From an uncultured Rhodobacter sp. (lineage in GTDB: Bacteria > Pseudomonadota > Alphaproteobacteria > Rhodobacterales > Rhodobacteraceae), in contig CAMFII010000011.1 of assembly GCA_945952585.1 (NCBI GenBank), positions 87,992-151,991 on the forward strand: 64,000 bases of DNA, in the 5' to 3' direction. Position numbers and translations under genes: made by a program. How positions within the stretch are numbered: position 1 is the stretch's first letter; every line of letters begins with the position of its first letter. This document shows, one piece after another, positions 1 through 8,570 of the stretch. Below the pieces are notes generated by a model. It did not search any database and had not been told where the DNA came from. It was given only the letters and a program-made list of their open reading frames with translations.

Positions 1-2
1 TC

Positions 3-794
3 GCGCTCCTGTTCCAGCCGGCGGAAGAGGATGGCGGCGGCGGCGAGGTGATGGTGAAGGAAGGGGTCATGGACCGCTTCGGCATCGGCCAGGTCTATGG
101 CATCCACAACGCGCCGAACCTGCCCTTCGGCAAGTTCCTGACCGCGCCGGGACCGCTGATGGCGGCGGTCGATACGGCGACGGTGCGGGTGATCGGGCGC
201 GGCGGCCACGGCGCCACCCCGCACGAGACGGTCGACCCGGTGGTGGCGATCGTCGGCATGGTCTCGGCGTTGCAGACGATCATCAGCCGCAACCTTTACA
301 CGCTGGACGACCTGGTGCTGTCGGTGACGCAGATCCATACCGGCTCGGCCTCGAACATCATACCCGAGGATGGCTGGTTCTGCGCCACGATCCGAACCTT
401 CACCCCGGAGGTGCGGGCGATGGTCGAGAAGCGCTTCCGCGAGATCATCGAGGGCCATGCGGCGGCCTACAACGTCAGTGTCGAGATCAAGTACGAGCTG
501 GGCTATCCGCCCACGATCAACCATCCGACTGAGACCGAATTCGCGGCCACGGTCGCGGCGGAGATTTCGGGTGAGGATCTGGTCGATGCCAATTCCCCGC
601 GCGAAATGGGGTCCGAGGATTTCGCCTACATGCTCGAGTCGCGGCCGGGGGCCTACTTGTTCCTTGGCACCGGGCCGGGGGCCAATGGTGGGGCAGGGCT
701 GCACCATCCTGCCTTCGACTTCAATGATGAGGCGGCGCCGGTGGGTGCGAGCTTCTTCGTGAAGCTGGTGGAGCGGGCGCAGCCGGTGGCGTAA
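3..794 (+). CDS. M20 family amidohydrolase (hippurate hydrolase-like), 5' end truncated by window edge
   Basis: Open frame continues to the window start (ALLFQPAEEDGGGGEVMVKEG...); GRGGHGATPHETVDPV, MGSEDFAYM and HHPAFDFNDEA motifs typical of M20D amidohydrolases. Confidence 0.9.
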   Translation, partial: ALLFQPAEEDGGGGEVMVKEGVMDRFGIGQVYGIHNAPNLPFGKFLTAPGPLMAAVDTATVRVIGRGGHGATPHETVDPVVAIVGMVSALQTIISRNLYTLDDLVLSVTQIHTGSASNIIPEDGWFCATIRTFTPEVRAMVEKRFREIIEGHAAAYNVSVEIKYELGYPPTINHPTETEFAATVAAEISGEDLVDANSPREMGSEDFAYMLESRPGAYLFLGTGPGANGGAGLHHPAFDFNDEAAPVGASFFVKLVERAQPVA

Positions 795-951
795 CCGCCT
801 TTCGCACCGTGGTGCTGTCGGCCCCGCGGTGCAAACGCGCCGGTTTCGCGTGGAATTCTGCTGGAAGGCCAATTGTTGCATGCCAGATTTCAGAATTGGC
901 CGGTAACGTGCCCATGCCGTCCAATAGCGGCGGTCTTTAGAGGGGCACGAC

Positions 952-1602
952 ATGAGACTTTTACCATTTCTTCTGGCTGGGGCCGTCGCGCTGCTTGGGG
1001 CGGCTGCTTCGGCAGCCACGGTCAATTACAGCTTCGTGGCAACCGGGGTGACCGGCACCATCAAGCTGACCTATGGATCAAGCGCCGATTCCAAGTATCC
1101 AGACGCGCGCAAGCTGACCGGGGCATCCGGGTCGTTTTCCTACACCCTTGCCGGGGTTGACTACGATTCGACGATCCTCGGGCTTGTTCCCGTGACCCAT
1201 GACATTCCCGAGCCGGAAAACCTGCTGGCCCCGGGCGAGTTCAGCCGCTTTCCGGTGGCCTCGGGTCTCGAACATGGCAGCCTGAGCTTCGACAACCTGA
1301 TCTGGCCTGCGGGTTCGCCGCAGACGGCATCGGACTATCCCTTCCATGGCGGTCCGGTCGACATCTATGGATGGATGTTCGACATTGGCGGCGGGCTGGT
1401 CGTCAACCTATGGAGCGATGGCGTCTACCCCGGCGCCCCGGGCCCGACCTTCGGCGTGGCAATCGCCTCTGCCGACGCGCCGCTGCTCTATCAATTCGAC
1501 GGCGCACACCTCGCTGAGGTTCCGATTCCGGCTGGCGGCCTGATGCTGATCGGCGGAATCGGGGCCCTTGCCGCCGCGCGGCGGCGCAAGGCGGCCGCCT
1601 GA
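952..1602 (+). CDS. secreted protein with VPLPA-CTERM-type sorting signal
   Basis: N-terminal signal peptide (MRLLPFLLAGAVALLGAAASAA) and C-terminal VPIPAGGLMLIGGIGALAAARRRKAAA (motif, TM helix, basic tail). Confidence 0.8.
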   Translation: MRLLPFLLAGAVALLGAAASAATVNYSFVATGVTGTIKLTYGSSADSKYPDARKLTGASGSFSYTLAGVDYDSTILGLVPVTHDIPEPENLLAPGEFSRFPVASGLEHGSLSFDNLIWPAGSPQTASDYPFHGGPVDIYGWMFDIGGGLVVNLWSDGVYPGAPGPTFGVAIASADAPLLYQFDGAHLAEVPIPAGGLMLIGGIGALAAARRRKAAA

Positions 1603-1663
1603 CGTCTCCGGAGTGGCAATCTGCCGGTTCGCGCAGGCCCGATCCCCGTGGGTCGGGCCTTTA

Positions 1664-2071
1664 TCAATGGGGACCGGGTTCCCCGCCCTTGTCCTTGCGC
1701 AGCGCCGGGATCAGGCCGAAGCCAATCTGGCCTGCAAGGCCCAACAGGCCTTCAGGTCGCGTGAGCCCGTAGGCCGCCTGCACCAGGGACTGGCCGAAGA
1801 GAAGTTGGCCCAGGGCAAGTTCTGCGACCATCAGCAGCAGAAAGGCGATCAATCCCATGCCCAGCCGGCTGGCACGGTCCGGCAGGGGCCAGCGTTGCAA
1901 CACAACTCCCGCCGCGAGCCAGCTGACTGTCAGCATCAGGGGCAGTTCCAGCGCGACGGCCGCCACCGGACCTAGGGCCGGCATAAGGATGAGGACGCGA
2001 CCTGTGCCGAGCAGGAAGCCTATGGCGAAAGCAATCGTGGCGTAGACGAATGCGGGGCGAAGGAGGCGCAT
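1664..2071 (-). CDS. small integral membrane protein, unknown function
   Basis: 135 aa, several hydrophobic segments; no competing plausible ORF. Confidence 0.6.
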   Translation of the reverse strand: MRLLRPAFVYATIAFAIGFLLGTGRVLILMPALGPVAAVALELPLMLTVSWLAAGVVLQRWPLPDRASRLGMGLIAFLLLMVAELALGQLLFGQSLVQAAYGLTRPEGLLGLAGQIGFGLIPALRKDKGGEPGPH

Positions 2072-2096
2072 GTGATCTCCGAAAGGGCTGGCGCTT

Positions 2097-2129
2097 TTTG
2101 ATCAAATCAGTATTCTGACTGCGCAGTCA
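2097..2129. promoter_or_regulatory. two palindromes upstream of the aminotransferase: TTTGATCAAA (2097-2106) and TGACTGCGCAGTCA (2116-2129)
   Basis: Perfect palindromes in the intergenic region between divergent genes. Confidence 0.5.
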
Positions 2130-2159
2130 ATACGACTCGCGCAACCGATGGAGTGATCC

Positions 2160-3554
2160 TTGACAGCCCAGAACTTCGCCGCCCAGACCCTTTGGGAGAT
2201 GGACCGCGCTCATGCCTTGCATCCGTGGACCAATTTCGGCCCGTTCGAGGATCAGGGCTCGCTGGTCATCAGTCGAGGCGAGGGCTGTTGGCTTTGGGAT
2301 GCCAACGGACAGAAGTATTTCGACGCGGTGGGCGGGTTGTGGTGCACCAATATCGGCCTTGGCCGGCGCGAGATGGCGCGGGCGATCGCCGATCAGGCGG
2401 AGCGGCTGGCCTTTTCCAACACCTTCGTCGACATGACCAACGATCCCTCGGCGCGACTGGCGGCCAAGTTGGCCGAACTGGCGCCGGGCGATCTGAACCG
2501 GGTGCATTTCACCACCGGCGGGTCGACCGCCGTCGATACCGCGGCGCGGATGGTTCAATACTATCAAAGCTGCATGGGCCGTCCGCAGAAGATGGACATC
2601 GTCGCCCGCGACTACAGCTATCACGGGTCGACCTATCTTTCGCAGTCGGTCGGCAAGCGGCCGGGCGACCGGGTCGACGAGTTCCGCTACAAGACCGACG
2701 GCATCCACCACCTGTCGGTCCCGAACCCCTATCGCCGTCCTGCCGGCATGACCGAGGCCGAGTTCTGCGATTTCCTCGTGAAGGAGTTCGAGGACCTGAT
2801 CGACCGCGTCGGTGCCGACCGCATCGGCGGTTTCTTCGCCGAGCCGATCCAGGCTTCGGGCGGGGTGATCGTGCCGCCCGACGGCTACCTGAAGCGCATG
2901 TGGGAGATCTGCCGCAAGCATGACATCCTGTTCGTCGCCGACGAGGTGGTGACGGCCTTCGGCCGCATCGGTCACTGGTTTGCCTCCTGGGATGAGTTCG
3001 GCGTGCAGCCCGACATCATCTGCACGGCCAAGGGCCTGTCCTCGGGCTATATCCCGATCGGCGCGGTGATCTTCTCGGACCGCGTCTGGAACACGATGGC
3101 GGCGCAGGGCGAACGCTGGTTCACCAGCGGGTTCACCTATTCCGGCCATCCGGTGGCCTGTGCCGCGGCGCTGAAGAATATCGAGATCCTCGAGCGCGAG
3201 GACCTGCTTGGCAACGCGACCCGCGTCGGCGCGGTCTTCGAGGAGCAGCTGGCGACGCTGGAACACCATGCCATCGTCGGGCAGGTGCGGGGCAAGAAGC
3301 TGATGATGTGCGTCGAAAACGTCGCCGACAAGGAGACGAAGGCGCTGCTGCCGGACGAGTTGAATATCGGCAAGCGTATCTCGGATATCTGCGAGGGGAT
3401 GGGGCTGATGGTGCGCCCGATCGGCCACCTGAACGTCATGTCGCCGCCTCTGGTACTGACCGAGGACGATGTCGGCTTCATCACCCGCACGCTCGACAAG
3501 GCCATTGGCAAGGTCACCGACCAGCTGGTGCGCGAGGGCGTGAAGCTCGGCTGA
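2160..3554 (+). CDS. class III PLP-dependent aminotransferase (omega-amino acid/polyamine:pyruvate type)
   Basis: 464 aa; ADEVVTAFGRIGHWF, TAKGLSSGYIPIGAV (PLP Lys) and TYSGHPVACAAALKNIEI motifs; TTG start. Confidence 0.88.
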   Translation: MTAQNFAAQTLWEMDRAHALHPWTNFGPFEDQGSLVISRGEGCWLWDANGQKYFDAVGGLWCTNIGLGRREMARAIADQAERLAFSNTFVDMTNDPSARLAAKLAELAPGDLNRVHFTTGGSTAVDTAARMVQYYQSCMGRPQKMDIVARDYSYHGSTYLSQSVGKRPGDRVDEFRYKTDGIHHLSVPNPYRRPAGMTEAEFCDFLVKEFEDLIDRVGADRIGGFFAEPIQASGGVIVPPDGYLKRMWEICRKHDILFVADEVVTAFGRIGHWFASWDEFGVQPDIICTAKGLSSGYIPIGAVIFSDRVWNTMAAQGERWFTSGFTYSGHPVACAAALKNIEILEREDLLGNATRVGAVFEEQLATLEHHAIVGQVRGKKLMMCVENVADKETKALLPDELNIGKRISDICEGMGLMVRPIGHLNVMSPPLVLTEDDVGFITRTLDKAIGKVTDQLVREGVKLG

Positions 3555-3670
3555 TTTGATCAAATACCGGACTTGACAGGAAGCCCCCGACAGGGCTTCC
3601 TGCGCGGCGACCGGATCCGCGGTGTCTCCGGCCCCGAACGATTCCGCTTATCTCACCAGAGAGGATCGTC

Positions 3671-4639
3671 ATGGCACTGGAAGATGCCAAGAACGAGGTC
3701 GACACCGCTTTCACCCGCAAGGGCCTGCGGGGCTATGCCTTCGAGAATGCCTTCGGCGGCGCCACGAGTTTCCTGCGTCGCACCTATACCAAGGACCTGA
3801 CCGGGGTCGACCTGGCCGTGACCGGCGTGCCCTTCGACCAGGCGGTGACGCATCGGACCGGCACCCGTTTCGGGCCGCGCGCGATCCGCGAGGCGTCGTC
3901 GCTGCAGCCCTATGATCCGCCGTTCGGCTGGCCGACCAACCCGCTGGAAGAGCTGAACATCATCGACTACGGCGACGTCGCCTTCGACTATGCCAAGACC
4001 TCGGACTTCCCCGATACGCTGACCCGGCATATCCGCACCATCCTGGCTGCGGGCGCGGGCACGGTGACGCTTGGCGGCGACCACTTCATCACCTTCCCGA
4101 TCCTGCGCGCCTATGCCGAGAAGTTCGGCCCCGTCGCGGTGATCCATTTCGATGCCCATTCCGACCTCTGGCCGGATGACGACATGACCCGGATCGACCA
4201 TGGCACGATGATGTACAAGGCCGTGAAGACCGGCCTCGTCGATGCCGCGCATTCGGTGCAGATCGGCATCCGCACCACGACCAAGGACTATCTGGGCGTC
4301 AACGTCATCGACGCGCGGACCGTGCATGAGGAGGGCGTGGCCAGCGTGGTCGAGCGGGTCAAGGCCATCGTCGGCGACCGGCCGGTCTATCTGACCTTCG
4401 ACATCGACGCGCTCGACCCTGCCTTCGCGCCTGGCACCGGCACGCCGGTTTGGGGGGGCCTTGCCTCGTGGCAGGCGGCGGCGATGCTGCGCGACCTTGC
4501 GGGGATCAACATCGTCGGCGGCGACGTGGTCGAGGTCTCGCCGCCCTATGACACGACGGGGGCGACGGCGATTGCGGGGGCGCATGTCGCCTATGAGATC
4601 ATCGCGCTTTACGCCTGGAACAAGGAGCAGCGCGGATGA
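3671..4639 (+). CDS. speB: agmatinase / ureohydrolase
   Basis: GGDHFITFPILRA, HFDAHSDLW and TFDIDALDPAFAPGTGTPVWGG ureohydrolase Mn-binding motifs. Confidence 0.92.
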   Translation: MALEDAKNEVDTAFTRKGLRGYAFENAFGGATSFLRRTYTKDLTGVDLAVTGVPFDQAVTHRTGTRFGPRAIREASSLQPYDPPFGWPTNPLEELNIIDYGDVAFDYAKTSDFPDTLTRHIRTILAAGAGTVTLGGDHFITFPILRAYAEKFGPVAVIHFDAHSDLWPDDDMTRIDHGTMMYKAVKTGLVDAAHSVQIGIRTTTKDYLGVNVIDARTVHEEGVASVVERVKAIVGDRPVYLTFDIDALDPAFAPGTGTPVWGGLASWQAAAMLRDLAGINIVGGDVVEVSPPYDTTGATAIAGAHVAYEIIALYAWNKEQRG

Positions 4640-5088
4640 AATGGTTCGGTGTTGCGGTCGTGGCCCTGTTTGCGGTCGCGCTGGCGTTTGATGGATACGT
4701 AAGGTTTGCTTCGTCGGATCCGGCGGTGTGGCATGTCGATCCGCAGACCGCGGCCAAGCCCGCGACGCCGAACTTCTATCTTCTGCGCGACGGCGATGGC
4801 GACGCGGCTCCGGTGTTCCTGCCGCTGCCGCCGGATCAGGCGGCGGTAAAGGTTCAGGCGGTGGCGCTCGCCACGCCCCGGACCAGCGTGCTGGCCGGGC
4901 AGGGCGACTGGGTGACCTATGTCACCCGGTCGGCGCTCTGGGGTTTTCCCGACTACACCTCGGTCCGCGTTCTGCCCGCCGAGGGTGGATCGCAGGTGGT
5001 GATCTTCGCCCGGTCGCGCTTCGGCAAGGGTGACATGGGCGTCAACAAGGCCCGGGTCGAGGACTGGGCGGCAAGGCTCGCCCAGTAA
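4636..5088 (+). CDS. DUF1499-like protein
   Basis: 150 aa, N-terminal TM, WVTYVTRSALWGFPDYTSVRV pattern; overlaps speB stop. Confidence 0.7.
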   Translation: MKWFGVAVVALFAVALAFDGYVRFASSDPAVWHVDPQTAAKPATPNFYLLRDGDGDAAPVFLPLPPDQAAVKVQAVALATPRTSVLAGQGDWVTYVTRSALWGFPDYTSVRVLPAEGGSQVVIFARSRFGKGDMGVNKARVEDWAARLAQ

Positions 5089-5094
5089 CCGGCC

Positions 5095-6396
5095 TTACTT
5101 CTCGGGGATCAGGCCGCGTGGACTGAAGCGCAGCACGAGAAGCAGGATGACCCCCATCGACAGAAGCCGCATATGCGGCGCCGAGTCGACCAGGTGCTGC
5201 TTCAGAGGCCCTTCGGTCATTGCTGACGTCAGTGCGCCCATGATCGCCGGCCCGATGCTTTCCACGATCAGCCAGAGCCAGCCGATCAGCAACCCACCGA
5301 GCACGGTGCCCCAGTTGTTGCCAGACCCGCCGACGATGACCATCACCCAGATCAGGAAGGTGTAGCGCAGCGGGTTGTAGGTGCCCGGAGTCAGCTGCCC
5401 GTCCATCGAGGTCATCATCGCGCCCGCGATCCCGATCAGTGCCGAACCCAGGATGAAGACCTGCAGGTGGCGGCGGGTCACGTCCTTGCCCATCGCTTCG
5501 GCCGCAACCTCGTTGTCGCGGATGGCGCGCATCATCCGGCCCCAGGGCGATTTCAGCGCCCGCTCGGTCAGCCAGATCGCGATCAGCAGCACGCCCGCGA
5601 ACAGCGCGGTGTAGCAGAGCTTTACGAAGATGGTCGAGGTCGAGACTGGATCGAGGCCCCAGTTGGCCGTGAATTCGAGGAAGGCCGGGTTCTGCTGCAG
5701 GTTGACCTCGTAGGGCACCGGCCAGGGCCGCGGCAGCTTCAGGACGTTCTTGACCCCACGGTCGAGCCAGTCCTCGTTCTTCATCACTGCCGTGATGATT
5801 TCGGCAATGCCGAGCGTGGCGATGGCAAGATAATCCGAGCGCAGGCCGAGCGCGGTCTTCCCGATCGCCCAGGCGGCGGCGGCGGCAAAAAGGCCGCCGA
5901 CCGGCCAGGCAATGAGCGAGGGCAGGCCGAAGCCGCCAAGGTTGCCGTAGGTGGCGGGGTTGTTCGCCTCGACCGCGCTGACGGCGGGGTCGAAAACCGC
6001 CCGGAACAGGAAGAAGCCGACGATCAGGATGGCGAGCAGCACGAGGGTGCGCAGGCGGCCGGGAGCTATCCGCTTCCACGACTGAATCGCCGCGGCGATG
6101 GTCGCCGCGCCAATAAGGAGGCCAAGCACGATCCCCGTGCCGCCGGCCGCCCAGGCGTCCGGCGTCGGCTGGGCCGAGGTCAGCACCACGGCCAGACCGC
6201 CAAGCGCGACAAAGCCCATGACGCCGGTGTTGAACAGCCCGGCATAGCCCCATTGCATGTTGACGCCGAGCGCCATGATCGTGGCCAGGAGCGCGGTGTT
6301 CAGGATCGACAGCGACAGGTTCCAGCTGAGGAAGAAGCCTGTCAGCGCGTAAAGCGCCGCCATCCCGGCAAAGAGGTAGAGGTTGCGGGTGATCAT
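5095..6396 (-). CDS. livM: branched-chain amino acid ABC transporter permease LivM
   Basis: Multi-TM; WGRMMRAIRDNEVAAEAMGKDV EAA-like loop; adjacent to livH/F/G/K. Confidence 0.92.
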   Translation of the reverse strand: MITRNLYLFAGMAALYALTGFFLSWNLSLSILNTALLATIMALGVNMQWGYAGLFNTGVMGFVALGGLAVVLTSAQPTPDAWAAGGTGIVLGLLIGAATIAAAIQSWKRIAPGRLRTLVLLAILIVGFFLFRAVFDPAVSAVEANNPATYGNLGGFGLPSLIAWPVGGLFAAAAAWAIGKTALGLRSDYLAIATLGIAEIITAVMKNEDWLDRGVKNVLKLPRPWPVPYEVNLQQNPAFLEFTANWGLDPVSTSTIFVKLCYTALFAGVLLIAIWLTERALKSPWGRMMRAIRDNEVAAEAMGKDVTRRHLQVFILGSALIGIAGAMMTSMDGQLTPGTYNPLRYTFLIWVMVIVGGSGNNWGTVLGGLLIGWLWLIVESIGPAIMGALTSAMTEGPLKQHLVDSAPHMRLLSMGVILLLVLRFSPRGLIPEK

Positions 6397-7403
6397 ATCG
6401 ATTTCCCCTTGAAGATGCCGGTGGGCGCGAACAGGAGCACGATGATCAGGATCGCGAAGCTGACCGCCAGCTTGTAGTCGGTCGACAGAAGCTGCAGCAG
6501 GCTGTCCGGCGCGAGGCTCTCGGGCAGGACATAGGTCGCGACCTTCTTCCAGGCATAGGTGACCATGACCTCGGAAAAGGCGATGACGAAGCCGCCCGCG
6601 ATGGCGCCGATCGGGTTGCCGAGGCCGCCGACGATGGCCGCCGCGAAGATCGGCAGCAGCAGCTGGTAATAGGTGAAGGGGCGGAAGCTCTTGTCGAGGC
6701 CATAGAGGACCCCGGCGATGGTCGCGAGAGCCGCGGCGATGATCCAGGTCACCTGCACCACCCGGTCCGGGTTGATGCCGGAGAGCAGCGCGAGATCCTC
6801 GTTGTCGGAAAAGGCGCGCATCGACTTGCCGGTACGGGTCTTCTGGAGGAACCAGAACAGCAGCGCCACGACGACCACGGCCGTGACCACGGTGATCGCC
6901 TGCGTGGACTTGATCGCGAGCCCCTCGGCCAGCCCCGTCGCCGCCTTGAAATCACCGGCCGAGATCAGGAAGCGCCCGCCATCGGCAAAGTTCTGTTCCT
7001 CGACCCCGATCAGCAGGCGGACGACGCCGTTCATCACGAACATCACGCCGAGCGAAACGATGACGAGGATCGAGGGCGCCGCCTTCTGGCGGCGGTAGAA
7101 GCGGTAGACGACACGGTCGGTCAGCAGGACCACGGCTGCGGTCGCCGCGATGGCGACGGGCAGCGCCAGAAGTGCTGTCGGCAGCACGCCGAAGGTGATG
7201 CCATGTGACTGCAACCACCAGGTCAGCAGGATAGTGATCGCCGTGCCGAAGGCCATCGTGTCGCCATGGGCGAAGTTGGAAAAGCGCAGGATCCCGTAGA
7301 TCAGCGTTACGCCAAGCGCCCCGAGCGCCAGTTGCGAGCCATAGGCCAGCGCCGGGACGGCGACGAAGTTCAGGAAGGTGATGAGGGCGTTCAGAACGTC
7401 CAT
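6393..7403 (-). CDS. livH: branched-chain amino acid ABC transporter permease LivH
   Basis: LGALGVTLIYGILRFSNFAHGD typical of LivH; overlaps livM. Confidence 0.92.
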   Translation of the reverse strand: MDVLNALITFLNFVAVPALAYGSQLALGALGVTLIYGILRFSNFAHGDTMAFGTAITILLTWWLQSHGITFGVLPTALLALPVAIAATAAVVLLTDRVVYRFYRRQKAAPSILVIVSLGVMFVMNGVVRLLIGVEEQNFADGGRFLISAGDFKAATGLAEGLAIKSTQAITVVTAVVVVALLFWFLQKTRTGKSMRAFSDNEDLALLSGINPDRVVQVTWIIAAALATIAGVLYGLDKSFRPFTYYQLLLPIFAAAIVGGLGNPIGAIAGGFVIAFSEVMVTYAWKKVATYVLPESLAPDSLLQLLSTDYKLAVSFAILIIVLLFAPTGIFKGKSI

Positions 7404-7407
7404 TGTC

Positions 7408-7770
7408 TCAGGTCTCCTGCACGCATTGGCCGATCATCGTCTCGGCATGCGGGCCATCAAGCTCTTCCTGGATGGTCACGATCACTGCGCCATCGGGCAA
7501 CAGCGACAGCATGACCGCGATCGAGTCCGGCGAGGCAATTGCAAAGGTCTGCATCTCGGCCGATGGCGGTGCGATGCGCCGCAGCTTGACCTGATCGCCA
7601 TCGATGGACGCGCCATAGCCTTCCGGCGTCGGTGTCAGGATGAAGCTGTCCATGGCCGTCTGACAGGTCTCGCCCGCGATGCAGATCTGATCGATCCTGC
7701 AATCGTAGGTCGCCGGAGAACCGGCCTGCGCTGCGGTGGCGCCAAGACAAAGAAGCACGAGCCAGCGCAT
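7408..7770 (-). CDS. small secreted Cys-containing protein embedded in liv operon
   Basis: Signal peptide MRWLVLLCLGATAAQA; four Cys in mature part; fits tightly between livH and livF. Confidence 0.7.
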   Translation of the reverse strand: MRWLVLLCLGATAAQAGSPATYDCRIDQICIAGETCQTAMDSFILTPTPEGYGASIDGDQVKLRRIAPPSAEMQTFAIASPDSIAVMLSLLPDGAVIVTIQEELDGPHAETMIGQCVQET

Positions 7771-7773
7771 GTC

Positions 7774-8484
7774 TCAGCCCCCCAGGAAGGTGCGGCGCAC
7801 ATCGGGATCGGCCAGCAGCGCCTTCCCTGTGTCGGTGTAGCGGTTGGCGCCCTGCACCAGCACATAGCCGCGATCGGCGATCTCGAGCGCCTGACGGGCG
7901 TTCTGTTCGACCATTAGGATCGAGATGCCGGTGCGGGCGACCTCGATGATCCGGTCGAACAACTCGTCCATGACGATGGGGCTGACGCCGGCCGTCGGTT
8001 CGTCGAGCATCAGCACCTGCGGCTGGGTCATCAGCGCCCGGCCCACGGCGACCTGCTGGCGCTGGCCGCCCGACAACTCACCCGCCGCCTGCCGGCGCTT
8101 GGTCGCAAGGATCGGGAACAGGTGATAGACCTGCTCCATCGTCTGGCGGATGTCGTCGCGGCGCAGAAAGGCGCCCATTTCGAGGTTCTCCTCGACCGTC
8201 ATCGAAGTGAAGATGTTGTGGGTCTGCGGGACAAAGGCCATGCCCTTGGCCACGCGGGCCTGCGGCGTCAGCGAGGTGATGTCCTCGCCGTTCAGCCGCA
8301 CCTTGCCGCCGCGCAGGTTCAGCATCCCGAAGACCGCCTTCATCGCGGTCGACTTGCCGGCGCCGTTCGGACCGACGATCACCGCGATCTGGCCCTTGTC
8401 GACCGAGATCGTGCAGTCGTTGAGGATGTTGACGGCGCCATAGCCGCCGGTCATCGCATCGCCGATGAGGAAGGGTTCAGCCAT
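7774..8484 (-). CDS. livF: branched-chain amino acid ABC transporter ATP-binding protein LivF
   Basis: GPNGAGKST Walker A, LSGGQRQQVAVGRAL signature, LMLDEPTAG Walker B; start taken at MAEPFLIGD rather than the longer ORF because the upstream part is a palindromic repeat. Confidence 0.92.
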   Translation of the reverse strand: MAEPFLIGDAMTGGYGAVNILNDCTISVDKGQIAVIVGPNGAGKSTAMKAVFGMLNLRGGKVRLNGEDITSLTPQARVAKGMAFVPQTHNIFTSMTVEENLEMGAFLRRDDIRQTMEQVYHLFPILATKRRQAAGELSGGQRQQVAVGRALMTQPQVLMLDEPTAGVSPIVMDELFDRIIEVARTGISILMVEQNARQALEIADRGYVLVQGANRYTDTGKALLADPDVRRTFLGG

Positions 8485-8495
8485 GGACGGCCCCC

Positions 8496-8515
8496 GAATT
8501 TTCTGGCGAAAATTC
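8496..8515. repeat. AT-rich palindrome GAATTTTC-TGGC-GAAAATTC (first of a pair)
   Basis: 8-bp perfect arms, 4-nt loop, in livG-livF gap. Confidence 0.9.
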
Positions 8516-8537
8516 TCCGCCCGATCCGCAATGTCCT

Positions 8538-8557
8538 GAATTTTCGCGAGAAAATTC
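8538..8557. repeat. AT-rich palindrome GAATTTTC-GCGA-GAAAATTC (second of a pair)
   Basis: 8-bp perfect arms, 4-nt loop, 13 nt after livG stop. Confidence 0.9.
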
Positions 8558-8570
8558 GTGCAGCTCGCGC

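Noticed and set aside
4452-4458. G7 run in speB as a phase-variation tract
   Set aside because: Encodes a normal part of the ureohydrolase (GTPVWGGLASW) and is only 7 nt; no sign of contingency function.
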